This document shows positions 1 to 6,619 of a DNA stretch of 10,123 nt, piece after piece. Position 1 is the first letter of the stretch. Each line of letters opens with the position of its first letter. The notes below the pieces were generated by a model. The model did not search any database and had not been told where the DNA came from. It saw nothing but the letters and a program-made list of their open reading frames with translations. This DNA is from an uncultured Campylobacter sp. (GTDB taxonomy: Bacteria > Campylobacterota > Campylobacteria > Campylobacterales > Campylobacteraceae). The DNA lies in contig CASFHJ010000092.1 of NCBI GenBank assembly GCA_949294425.1, positions 1-10,123 of the forward strand, in the 5' to 3' direction. The translations under genes were made by a program, and so were the position numbers.

Positions 1-50
1 CAAAGCTAAGGGATTTTTTAAGAACTAAGCCTCAAATTTTAAGATAAGGC

Positions 51-1112
51 TTACAAGACACCCTTTGAGCTGGCAAGTTTTGATTCCCCTAGGGCTAATG
101 CCATCTTTAAGGCTCTAGCAAAGGCTTTAAATAAGGCTTCAGCCTTGTGATGATCATTTTTACCCTTTACCTTTAGATGTAAGGAAGCTTTCATGGCTTG
201 AGAAAGTGAGTAGAAAAAGTGTTCTATGAGTTCTGTGCTAAGCTCTCCTAGCTTTTCTTTTTTAAATTTAGCCTTATAAACTAGACTAGCTCTACCACAA
301 AAATCAATCGCACAAGTCGCCAAGCTTTCGTCCATAGGGGTTGTAAAACCATATCTTGCAAGACCTATCTTATCTCCAATCGCCTTTCTTATAGCCTCTC
401 CAAGCACTATAGCCACATCTTCTACGCTATGATGCTCATCTACTTCTAAGTCTCCCTTGCATTCTAACTTTAAGCTTAAATCAGCATGTGTAGCTATTTG
501 CTCTAGCATATGATCTAAAAAGCCTATGCCCGTATTTATGCAAGAAGGACCAGAATTTAAGCACAAAAGAGCGTTAATTTGCGTTTCCTTTGTATTTCTT
601 ACTATCTTAGCTCTTCTAAAAGAGCTTAGTATTTTTTGTGTAATATCTTGCCAAGAATTATTTTCATCGTATAAAATTCCCTCAATGCCTAAGTTTTTAG
701 CCAAGAGCATATCGCTTTGTCTATCTCCTATAACAAAGCTTTGTTCTTTGTCGTAAAGTGAGTGTTTTATATACTCGCTTAGGAGCTTTGTTTTTGGTTT
801 TCTACACTCGCAACCTTCATTTTCAAAATGAGGGCATATAAAGATGTCTTTAAATTCTATCCCGCAAGAATTTAAGGTTTCAAGCATTTTATTGTGGGCT
901 AGTTCAAAATTTTCTCTTGGAAAGGACCTTGTGCCAAGCCCGTCTTGATTGCTAATCATAACAAAGCTAAAACCATAGCTTTTAAGCCTTATTAAGGCTT
1001 GTATCACTCCTTTTTCAAAGGATAATTTTTCAAGACTATCGACTTGAAAATCATCTTTTGGCTCTTTTATTATCGTTCCGTCTCTATCTAAAAAAAGGAT
1101 TTTTTCACTCAT
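51..1112 (-). CDS. hisB: Bifunctional histidinol-phosphatase / imidazoleglycerol-phosphate dehydratase
   Basis: This 353-residue cytoplasmic enzyme catalyses two histidine steps: dehydration of imidazoleglycerol phosphate and dephosphorylation of histidinol phosphate. The N-terminal half (about 1-165) is a HAD phosphatase. It has the DRDGT nucleophile motif at 9-13, SNQ at 54-56, a zinc-loop pattern (C93, H95, C101, C103) and the acidic motif IGDRQSD at 128-134. The C-terminal half (about 167-353) is the dehydratase, with metal-binding motifs FLDHML (198-203) and DEHHSVED (225-232), PMDE (259-262) and [15 protein letters not shown] (316-330). Length matches the fused enzyme of enterobacteria (about 355). 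The ATG overlaps the hisD stop in an ATGA arrangement, so translation is probably coupled. Upstream AAAGAG is only a weak ribosome site. Both active sites look intact. Confidence 0.97.
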   Translation of the reverse strand: MSEKILFLDRDGTIIKEPKDDFQVDSLEKLSFEKGVIQALIRLKSYGFSFVMISNQDGLGTRSFPRENFELAHNKMLETLNSCGIEFKDIFICPHFENEGCECRKPKTKLLSEYIKHSLYDKEQSFVIGDRQSDMLLAKNLGIEGILYDENNSWQDITQKILSSFRRAKIVRNTKETQINALLCLNSGPSCINTGIGFLDHMLEQIATHADLSLKLECKGDLEVDEHHSVEDVAIVLGEAIRKAIGDKIGLARYGFTTPMDESLATCAIDFCGRASLVYKAKFKKEKLGELSTELIEHFFYSLSQAMKASLHLKVKGKNDHHKAEALFKAFARALKMALALGESKLASSKGVL

Positions 1113-2392
1113 TGTAAGCTCTTTAATCTCAAAGATACAGCCTCTTTGTGAGCGTGTAAATGCTCTGCTGCTGCTAAAATTTCAACCGTTTTTGCTAGTT
1201 TTTTAAAGCCATCTTCACTTAATTCTTGCACCGTCATTTTCTTATAAAAATCAGCTAAATTCAAGCTAGAATGCGTTTTTGTAAGAGCATAGGTTGGTAA
1301 GACGTGATTTGTCCCACTGGCATAATCCCCCATGGATTCTGGAGAATACTCGCCCAAAAATACAGAACCAGCGTGTTTTACGTCTTTTAAGAGTTTTCTA
1401 GGGCTTTTTGTCTGTATTATTAGGTGTTCGGGTGCGTATTCATTAGACAAGGACACAGCCTCTTTTAGATCTTTTACAACTATGATTTTTGAGTGTTCTA
1501 AAGCCTTTTTAGCTATTTCTTTTCTAGGCAGTTTTTCAAGCTGAAAGCTAAGCTCTTTTACAAGGGCGTTTGCATAGGATTTGCTTAGGCAAAGTAGCAT
1601 TACTTGTGAGTCAGTTCCATGCTCTGCTTGAGAGAGTAAATCACTCGCCACAAAGGATACTTTTGCCTCTTCATCAGCTATAACAAGCACCTCAGAAGGA
1701 CCTGCTTGCATATCAATAGCAGCTGCTCCCTGTGCGTTTACCATAGCCTTTGCTGCGGTAACATAGGCATTTCCGGGTCCAAAGATCTTATCTACCTTAG
1801 CAATGCTTTGTGTGCCATATGCAAGAGCAGCTATAGCTCCTGCTCCGCCCATTTGATAAATTTCATCTACCTTGCAAAGTTTTGCGCAAAAAAGTATACT
1901 ATCATCTATCTTTGCAGGACTTGCTAAAACTATCCTTTTGCATTTTGCTATCTTTGCTGGAATTGCTAACATAAGAGTTGTAGAAAGCAAGGGTGCAAGA
2001 CCTCCGGGTATATAAAGCCCCACGCTTTCTATGGGTCTACTTACAAGCTCACAGCTAACTCCTTTCATGGTTTGCATTTTTATAGGCTTGAAACTTTGGG
2101 CTTTGTGAAAGGTATAAATATTTTTATAAGCTGTTTTTATAGCCTCTTTTAACTCTTTATCTACTCTTTTTGAGGCTTCATCTAGCTCTTGTTTTGAAAT
2201 TTTTAGCTTTTTTATCTTTACCTTATCAAAATTAAAAGCCTGTTCTATGAGAGCCTCATCTCCTCTTGTTTTAACATCGTTTATAAGCTCTTTGCAGGAT
2301 TTTAAAATTTCATCTTGAGCCTTTATGGCTGGACGCAAAAGAGCCTTTTTCTTTTCATTTTTGTCTAGCTTTTCGTATTCTAAAATTTGCAT
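1109..2392 (-). CDS. hisD: Histidinol dehydrogenase
   Basis: This 427-residue zinc enzyme performs the last two NAD-dependent oxidations, from histidinol through histidinal to histidine. The expected zinc ligands are visible: Q255 and H258 in LLSQAEHG, D356 in ESMGDYASG, and H415 near the C-terminus. Each is offset by four from the E. coli residues I recall (Q259, H262, D360, H419). The catalytic Glu-His pair is E322-H323 in APEHL. The segment [13 protein letters not shown] (228-240) is typical of the family. Length is normal. It lies 8 bp after hisG, and an AGGA overlapping the hisG stop can serve as ribosome site. Its TGA overlaps the hisB start. No damage is seen. Confidence 0.97.
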   Translation of the reverse strand: MQILEYEKLDKNEKKKALLRPAIKAQDEILKSCKELINDVKTRGDEALIEQAFNFDKVKIKKLKISKQELDEASKRVDKELKEAIKTAYKNIYTFHKAQSFKPIKMQTMKGVSCELVSRPIESVGLYIPGGLAPLLSTTLMLAIPAKIAKCKRIVLASPAKIDDSILFCAKLCKVDEIYQMGGAGAIAALAYGTQSIAKVDKIFGPGNAYVTAAKAMVNAQGAAAIDMQAGPSEVLVIADEEAKVSFVASDLLSQAEHGTDSQVMLLCLSKSYANALVKELSFQLEKLPRKEIAKKALEHSKIIVVKDLKEAVSLSNEYAPEHLIIQTKSPRKLLKDVKHAGSVFLGEYSPESMGDYASGTNHVLPTYALTKTHSSLNLADFYKKMTVQELSEDGFKKLAKTVEILAAAEHLHAHKEAVSLRLKSLQ

Positions 2393-2400
2393 TTTAAGTC

Positions 2401-3297
2401 CTATTTTAACATTTTTTCTATAGGCAAGACTAAGATAGAGCTAGCACCGACTCCTTTTAGCTTTTCCATAGTTTCCCAAAAGAGATTTTCCTTGCTTACC
2501 ATGTGTAAGACTACCTTGTCATTACTATGAGCTAAAGGCAAGATGGTAGGTGTTTCAACACCCGGAAGCAAGGATATAACCTCATCTATCCTTTCTTTTA
2601 AGCAATGAAGCATAATGTATTTTGATTCTCTTGCTTGCATAACCCCATCTAGCCTTAACATAAGCTTTTCTAACAAAAGCTCGTTTTCTTCACTTAGCTT
2701 TGAGTCCTTTTTTATAAGACAGGCTCTTGACTCAAATATGCTTTGAATTTCTTTTAAGGAATTTGCTTCTAAGGTCGCACCGCTTGATACTAAATCACAG
2801 ATTGCATCTGCTAAATTCATCTTTGGCGCTAGTTCTACAGAGCCTTTTAGCGAACAGGTTTTGTATTTTATATTATTTTTTTGCATAAAATCTTTTAGTA
2901 TGTAAGGATAAGAGGTGGCTATGCGTAAATTTTCAAAGCTTTTTAAATTTTCGTATTTAAAGGAATTTGGTAGAGCCAGTGAAAGTCTGCAGTATCCAAA
3001 GTCAAGCTTTTTTAAAAGCTGAAAAGAAGCAGCCAAGCCCAAAGCCTTTCTTTCTAACTCATGCTCTTTTAAGACATTTTCTCCAACTATTCCTAAATCA
3101 ACCATACCATCAAAAACTAAAGAGGGTATATCATCGTCTCTGAGTCTTAGTATATCTATATTAAAATTACTAGCAAAGGCTACTAAATTTTGCTCTTGTA
3201 TGTGAAGTTTTATGCCTAGGTTTTTTAAAAGCTCTAGGGATTCTTTACTTAGCCTTCCTGATTTTTGTATGGCTATTGTAAGACGTTTTTTTTGCAT
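2401..3297 (-). CDS. hisG: ATP phosphoribosyltransferase, long form
   Basis: This 298-residue enzyme commits ATP and PRPP to histidine synthesis and is the usual point of feedback inhibition. The catalytic part (about 1-215) includes IAIQKSGRLS near the start, DLGIVGENVL (67-76) and the family signature around 163-181 (DLVSSGATLEAN), which binds PRPP phosphate. The C-terminal 75-80 residues (from about 220) match the ACT-like histidine-binding regulatory domain of the long, HisZ-independent form, so allosteric control by histidine is expected. The start is supported by AAAGGAAAG ending three bases before the ATG. It is the first gene of the minus-strand his cluster, and a promoter is likely in the short divergent region upstream. 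I see no histidine-rich leader peptide. Confidence 0.96.
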   Translation of the reverse strand: MQKKRLTIAIQKSGRLSKESLELLKNLGIKLHIQEQNLVAFASNFNIDILRLRDDDIPSLVFDGMVDLGIVGENVLKEHELERKALGLAASFQLLKKLDFGYCRLSLALPNSFKYENLKSFENLRIATSYPYILKDFMQKNNIKYKTCSLKGSVELAPKMNLADAICDLVSSGATLEANSLKEIQSIFESRACLIKKDSKLSEENELLLEKLMLRLDGVMQARESKYIMLHCLKERIDEVISLLPGVETPTILPLAHSNDKVVLHMVSKENLFWETMEKLKGVGASSILVLPIEKMLK

Positions 3298-3307
3298 ACT
3301 CTTTCCT

Positions 3308-3356
3308 TTAGCTTTTATCTTAGCATATTTGTGTAAATTTAGCCTTATTTATGAGA
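3308..3356 (+). repeat. Imperfect direct repeat of a segment inside the permease gene
   Basis: Bases 3341-3356 (AGCCTTATTTATGAGA) recur exactly at 3825-3840 inside the first permease gene. Ahead of that both copies carry TTAGC, a T-rich spacer of 6 or 7 bases, and CTTAGCAT in the same order (3308-3326 and 3801-3820). The intergenic copy has 10 extra bases before the 16-base match. In the permease frame the genic copy reads LAFFLSILSLIYE. The intergenic copy, read from 3308, gives LAFILAYLCKFSLIYE and then a stop. This could be a decayed fragment of a permease-like gene or a small local duplication. Chance is possible because the AT-rich codon vocabulary is limited. Confidence 0.4.
3317..3325 (-). 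promoter_or_regulatory. Probable extended -10 promoter of the his cluster
   Basis: On the minus strand the sequence TGCTAAGAT lies about 20 bases ahead of the hisG ATG. It fits an extended -10 element (TGn followed by TAnnAT), and the flanking DNA is A/T-rich, as in Campylobacter sigma-70 promoters, which usually lack a strong -35. Transcription would begin near 3310, leaving a very short leader that still contains the ribosome site. The assignment rests on motif match and position only. Confidence 0.4.
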
Positions 3357-3386
3357 CTTAGATTTTGTCTGTTTTTTAAGTTTAGA

Positions 3387-3409
3387 TAAATTTAACAGGG
3401 CGAAATTTA
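3387..3409 (+). promoter_or_regulatory. Small inverted repeat upstream of the terminator, possible switch or operator
   Basis: TAAATTT (3387-3393) and AAATTTA (3403-3409) form a perfect 7-bp inverted repeat around a 9-base loop, AACAGGGCG. The loop GGGC (3398-3401) is complementary to GCCC (3423-3426), the 5' arm of the terminator hairpin just downstream. An RNA could therefore form either a pseudoknot or the terminator. As DNA, the repeat could instead be a dimeric regulator site. The stem is entirely A-T, so chance is a real alternative. Confidence 0.3.
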
Positions 3410-3419
3410 AGTAAGGATT

Positions 3420-3451
3420 AAAGCCCCCTCTGGGCTTTTTATTTTTTTTTT
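3420..3451 (+). terminator. Strong plus-strand intrinsic terminator without an upstream gene
   Basis: AAAGCCC (3420-3426), a 5-base loop CCTCT, and GGGCTTT (3432-3438) form a perfect 7-bp hairpin with a GC-rich base, followed by a long T-rich tract that includes ten consecutive T at 3442-3451. It points toward the permease gene, and only hisG (minus strand) lies before it. It may be the 3' end of a small RNA, an attenuator, or the leftover terminator of a lost upstream gene. In the minus direction the downstream T tract is poor. Confidence 0.8.
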
Positions 3452-3459
3452 CTTTTCAT

Positions 3460-3465
3460 TAAAAT
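3460..3465 (+). promoter_or_regulatory. Possible -10 element for the transporter operon
   Basis: TAAAAT lies six bases before the permease ATG, preceded by a long T-rich stretch of the kind seen upstream of Campylobacter -10 boxes. If used, transcription would start at or within a base or two of the ATG, giving a leaderless or nearly leaderless message. TATAAA at 3465-3470 is a second match but would place the start inside the gene. The absence of a Shine-Dalgarno sequence before the ATG fits the leaderless reading. Confidence 0.35.
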
Positions 3466-3470
3466 ATAAA

Positions 3471-4418
3471 ATGTTTATTTTTTTATTAAAGAGACTTTTT
3501 TTTGGACTATGTATTTTATTTTTGCTTTCTTTTTTGTGCTTTGCTATCTTGCATTACAGCAAGGCAAGTCCAATTTTTGCAAATACCCAAGTGCTTAGCA
3601 AAGATTTGCAAAAGGACTTTGAAGCAGAGTTAAATTTAGACAAGACTCTTTTTTTTCAGTATAGCACATGGTTTAAATCCTTTTTAAGCGGGGATTTATC
3701 AAATTCTTTGATAAGCTCTGAGCCTGTTTTAAAGCTTATAAAAGAAAGACTTTTAAATACCATTGTTCTTGGCTTTTCATCTTTATTTTTTTTATTTATC
3801 TTAGCTTTTTTTCTTAGCATTTTAAGCCTTATTTATGAGAATTCTTTTTTAGAAAAGTTTATAAGCTTTATTTCTATGAGTTTTTTTGCCCTACCTAGTT
3901 TTTGTGTGACATTAATTTTAATCTTATTTTCTTGTGTTTATCTTTCTATTTTGCCCAGCTCTGGTGCTTATAGTTTGGGAGAGGATTTTTCCTTGCTAGA
4001 TAGGGTAAAACACCTGATATTACCAACATTAAGCCTTGTTTTATCTCATCTAGCCTTTGTGCTTAATTTTATGAAAAGCACTTTAAAACAAAGCCTAAAT
4101 CAATACTTCATAGATTGTGCCTTTGCAAGAGGACTTAGCAAGAAAAGAATTTATTTGCATTTTATTTTTAGAGATAGCTTTGCTTCTATACTAAGCTGTT
4201 TTGCTTCTATGTCAGTTTCTTTTTTAATGAGTGCTTATGTTATAGAGGCTGTATTTTCTTACGAGGGGCTTGGTTCGCTACTTATGTATAGCATTACTTA
4301 CAAGGATTATCCTGTGGTTTTAGCCATAGTTTTATTAAGCACAGCCTTTCTTTTGCTTTTAAATTCCTTACTTGAGTTTTTAAGTAAGATTATGGATAAA
4401 AGAGCTTTTTATGTGTAA
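3471..4418 (+). CDS. ABC transporter permease, DppB/OppB/NikB family (NikY-like)
   Basis: This 315-residue inner-membrane protein is the first of two permeases of a peptide/nickel-type importer. It begins in the family manner with a short basic N-terminus and a first membrane helix at about 9-28. Further helices are near 95-122, 130-160, 183-202, 236-262 and 281-303. The cytoplasmic EAA loop that contacts the ATPase is at about 213-232 (ARGLSKKRIYLH). The family segment FSYEGLGSLL (263-272), followed by KDYPVV, is clear. Context matches the C. jejuni nickel transporter NikZYXWV as I recall it, but the substrate cannot be read from the permease. There is no ribosome site before the ATG, and the next in-frame Met is residue 135 or later, so the start rests on homology. 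The stop overlaps the next gene by 8 bp. Confidence 0.9.
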   Translation: MFIFLLKRLFFGLCILFLLSFLCFAILHYSKASPIFANTQVLSKDLQKDFEAELNLDKTLFFQYSTWFKSFLSGDLSNSLISSEPVLKLIKERLLNTIVLGFSSLFFLFILAFFLSILSLIYENSFLEKFISFISMSFFALPSFCVTLILILFSCVYLSILPSSGAYSLGEDFSLLDRVKHLILPTLSLVLSHLAFVLNFMKSTLKQSLNQYFIDCAFARGLSKKRIYLHFIFRDSFASILSCFASMSVSFLMSAYVIEAVFSYEGLGSLLMYSITYKDYPVVLAIVLLSTAFLLLLNSLLEFLSKIMDKRAFYV

Positions 4419-5199
4419 TAAAATTTTTATCTTAAGCCCCTTTTTTTTATGCTTATTTTTTGCCTTGTTTTATCCCTTATTTAGCCCCTATGACATCTAT
4501 ATAAATGACTTAGAAAATGCTAAACTAGCACCCTCTTTAAGACACCCTTTTGGCACAGATATTCTTGGCAGGGATCTTTTTACAAGGATTGCCTATGCCT
4601 TTAGAACATCTTTATTTGTGGGTTTTTGTTCCTCTTTATTAGTGCTTTTTTTTGCCTTATTTTATGCCTTTTTAGCAAGATTTTTTTTAAGAACTTTTTT
4701 ACTAGGGCTTTTAGATGCTTTTTTGTCCTTTCCTTCTCTTTTATTTATCATCTTTTTTCAGAGTTTTTTTTCAAATTCTTTGTTTATAATGATTTTTCTT
4801 ATAGCTTTAGGACATTTTGCCCTACTTGCAAAGCTTTTAGATACGCAAATTTCAAGCATTATACTTAGTGATTTTTACAAAAATGCCATTGTGCTTGGCT
4901 CAAGTAGGCTAAGCTTATTTATTTATGAGATCTTGCCAAGTGTTTTTCAACTTTTACTTGTATTTTTTGTTATAAATATAGCTCATGGCATTTCAGCAGA
5001 GGCTATGCTTTCTTTTTTCGGGCTGGGTCTTGATCTTAGTGCAAATTCTTTGGGCATAGTGCTTAATGAGGCTTCAAAATCACTTTTCATAGGCGCTTGG
5101 TGGCTTGTATTTTTTCCTGTTTTATCCACGCTTGCTCTTATCTTACCCTTGCTTTATTTTGCTTATTTTTTACAAGATAAGTTTGGAGTAAGATCATGA
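4411..5199 (+). CDS. ABC transporter permease, DppC/OppC/NikC family (NikX-like)
   Basis: This is the second permease, 262 residues. After an N-terminal helix (about 5-24) comes the DppC-type periplasmic entry motif HPFGTDILGRDLFTRIAYAF (45-64), which is diagnostic of the family. Membrane helices follow near 66-91, 100-122, 124-143, 178-200 and 229-254. The EAA-like coupling loop is around 155-177 (NAIVLGSSRLSLFIYEILP), and EAMLSFFGLGL (197-207) is typical of NikC/DppC. It would pair with the preceding permease in one heterodimeric channel. Start and stop both overlap neighbours (8 bp and 4 bp), implying coupled translation. It is shorter than most DppC proteins (about 280-300), mainly because the N-terminal region is short. 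Confidence 0.9.
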   Translation: MCNKIFILSPFFLCLFFALFYPLFSPYDIYINDLENAKLAPSLRHPFGTDILGRDLFTRIAYAFRTSLFVGFCSSLLVLFFALFYAFLARFFLRTFLLGLLDAFLSFPSLLFIIFFQSFFSNSLFIMIFLIALGHFALLAKLLDTQISSIILSDFYKNAIVLGSSRLSLFIYEILPSVFQLLLVFFVINIAHGISAEAMLSFFGLGLDLSANSLGIVLNEASKSLFIGAWWLVFFPVLSTLALILPLLYFAYFLQDKFGVRS

Positions 5200-5954
5200 T
5201 AAGTGTTAAAAATTTAAGACTAAGTTTTAAAGATAGGCTTTTTTTAAAGGATATAAGCTTTAAAAGCGAGGCTAAATTCCTAGCTATACTTGGTAAAAAT
5301 GGCTCTTCAAAAAGCTTGTTTGCAAGATCTTTTATAAGACTTTTTAATAAGGGCTTTGTGCTAAGTGCTGATGAGTTTATCTTAGATGATATAAAGATAT
5401 TAAAAAGTAAGAATTTGCAAGAGCTAAGAAAAAATATAAGCCTAGTTTTTCAAGACGCAAGGGCTAGTTTTCACCCCTTGCTTGATGTGGGAGAGTATTT
5501 TCACATAGTTTTAAAAACCCATACAAGGCTTTCAAAAAAAGATAGAAAAGACTTAGCCTTCAGTCTTTTTACTAGCTTAAATTTAAAAGATCCTGATAGA
5601 ATTTGGCATAGCTTACCATCACAGCTAAGCAGCGGTATAGCTATGAGAGTAGAATTTGCTCTTGCTTTAGCCCTAAAACCAAAGCTTTTGATATGCGATG
5701 AAATAAGTGCAAATTTAGATGATAAAAATGTAAAAATTATAAACTCACTTTTAAAAGATCTTAAAGATAAGGGACAAAGAATGCTTTTAATAAGCCATGA
5801 TTTAAATTTAGTAAAAGACTTGGCAGATGAAATTTTATTTTTTGATGAGGGTTCTTTGCTAGAGCATAGAAAAAAGGAGAATTTTTTTAAAAACCCAAGC
5901 TCAAAACTCGCTATAGAGCTTCTTAAAATACACGAGGCTTTGCAATGCTTTTAG
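5196..5954 (+). CDS. ABC transporter ATP-binding protein, DppD/NikD type, with altered motifs (NikW-like)
   Basis: This 252-residue nucleotide-binding subunit is NikD-sized and lacks the C-terminal extension of OppD/DppD (about 330 residues). Walker A is GKNGSSKS (33-40), where the usual third glycine is Ser38. The Q-loop VFQD contains Q86. The signature reads LSSGI (144-148) instead of LSGGQ/LSGGM. Walker B is LLICDE (164-169), the D-loop is SANLD and the switch histidine is H201 (ISHD). The catalytic Glu169 is therefore present, but both glycine substitutions lie in nucleotide-contacting loops. A good ribosome site, GGAG, lies 7 bases before the ATG. The start overlaps the previous stop by 4 bp and the end overlaps the next gene by 10 bp. 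It is probably functional, since the frame is intact. Confidence 0.88.
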   Translation: MISVKNLRLSFKDRLFLKDISFKSEAKFLAILGKNGSSKSLFARSFIRLFNKGFVLSADEFILDDIKILKSKNLQELRKNISLVFQDARASFHPLLDVGEYFHIVLKTHTRLSKKDRKDLAFSLFTSLNLKDPDRIWHSLPSQLSSGIAMRVEFALALALKPKLLICDEISANLDDKNVKIINSLLKDLKDKGQRMLLISHDLNLVKDLADEILFFDEGSLLEHRKKENFFKNPSSKLAIELLKIHEALQCF

Positions 5955-6619
5955 AGCTTAAAAATTTATCAAAAAGCTATGAGTTTAGAAAGCATTTTTA
6001 TATGAAAAAAGAGAGACTTAAGCTTTTTGAAAATATAAATTTAAGCCTTGATTTAGGAGAAAATTTACTCATAAGTGCAGAAAGCGGCTCTGGTAAAACT
6101 ATCCTAGCAAAGATACTTTGTATGCTTGAAAAACCAAGCTCTGGTAAGGTTTTATTCAACGGAATAGACCTTTTTTCCTTAAGTTTTGATGAGCAAAGAA
6201 AGCTAAGAAAGGATTTGCAATTTATCTTTGCTGAACAAAAAGAAGCCTTAAATCCAAATAAAAAAGCCCATGCTCTAATAAAGGACGTGGCAAGAAATTT
6301 TAAGCTTGATTTAAAAGAGCTAGACTTTTTTTTAAAAGAACTTGACTTTAAAAAAGAGCTTTTAGAGCTTAAGGCTTATGATTTAAGCGGAGGAGAGCTT
6401 AAAAAACTAGCCTTAATACGTGCCTTGCTTGTAAAGCCAAAATTATTAATCCTTGATGAGATAGGCTCAGCCCTTGATTTAACTTCACTTTTTTTAATGC
6501 TTTCCCTTTTAAAAAAAATACAAAAAAGCACTGATATTAGCTATATATTCATCACTCATCAGTTAAAATTATTTAAAGATTTTAAGGCAAAGATTTTTAA
6601 TTTAAAGGATAGTACTTGA
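5945..6619 (+). CDS. ABC transporter ATP-binding protein, DppF/NikE type, with altered Q-loop (NikV-like)
   Basis: This 224-residue second ATPase is shorter than NikE (about 268). Walker A is AESGSGKT (45-52), with Ala in place of the first Gly. Where the family has VFQDP...NP, this protein reads IFAEQKEALNP (94-104), so the Q-loop glutamine appears replaced by Ala96 unless the alignment shifts to Q98. The signature LSGGE (147-151), Walker B LLILDE (167-172), D-loop SALD (175-178) and H-loop His205 are intact. GAGG lies 7 bases before the ATG. It would dimerise with the preceding ATPase under the two permeases. Its TGA overlaps the following TTG start. I infer a nickel or small-ligand importer from family and context. 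Confidence 0.86.
   Translation: MLLELKNLSKSYEFRKHFYMKKERLKLFENINLSLDLGENLLISAESGSGKTILAKILCMLEKPSSGKVLFNGIDLFSLSFDEQRKLRKDLQFIFAEQKEALNPNKKAHALIKDVARNFKLDLKELDFFLKELDFKKELLELKAYDLSGGELKKLALIRALLVKPKLLILDEIGSALDLTSLFLMLSLLKKIQKSTDISYIFITHQLKLFKDFKAKIFNLKDST

Noticed and set aside
2-47. Short plus-strand open frames at the left edge (one ending in a stop at 45-47, another at 26-28) that could be the tail of a convergent gene
   Set aside because: Only 8 to 14 codons are visible, with no recognisable family residues. The next his gene on the minus strand would equally lie beyond the edge, and I see no start codon for it in bases 1-50.
26-53. Inverted repeat TAAGCCT/AGGCTTA around the hisB stop codon
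   Set aside because: It has a 14-base loop and no T tract in either direction, so it does not qualify as an intrinsic terminator. The words AAGCCT and AGGCTT are very common in this window.
3351-3389. Mini open frame of 12 codons (MRLRFCLFFKFR) in the divergent region, as a possible leader peptide
   Set aside because: It has no ribosome site and no run of a regulatory amino acid. Its first bases belong to the permease-like repeat.
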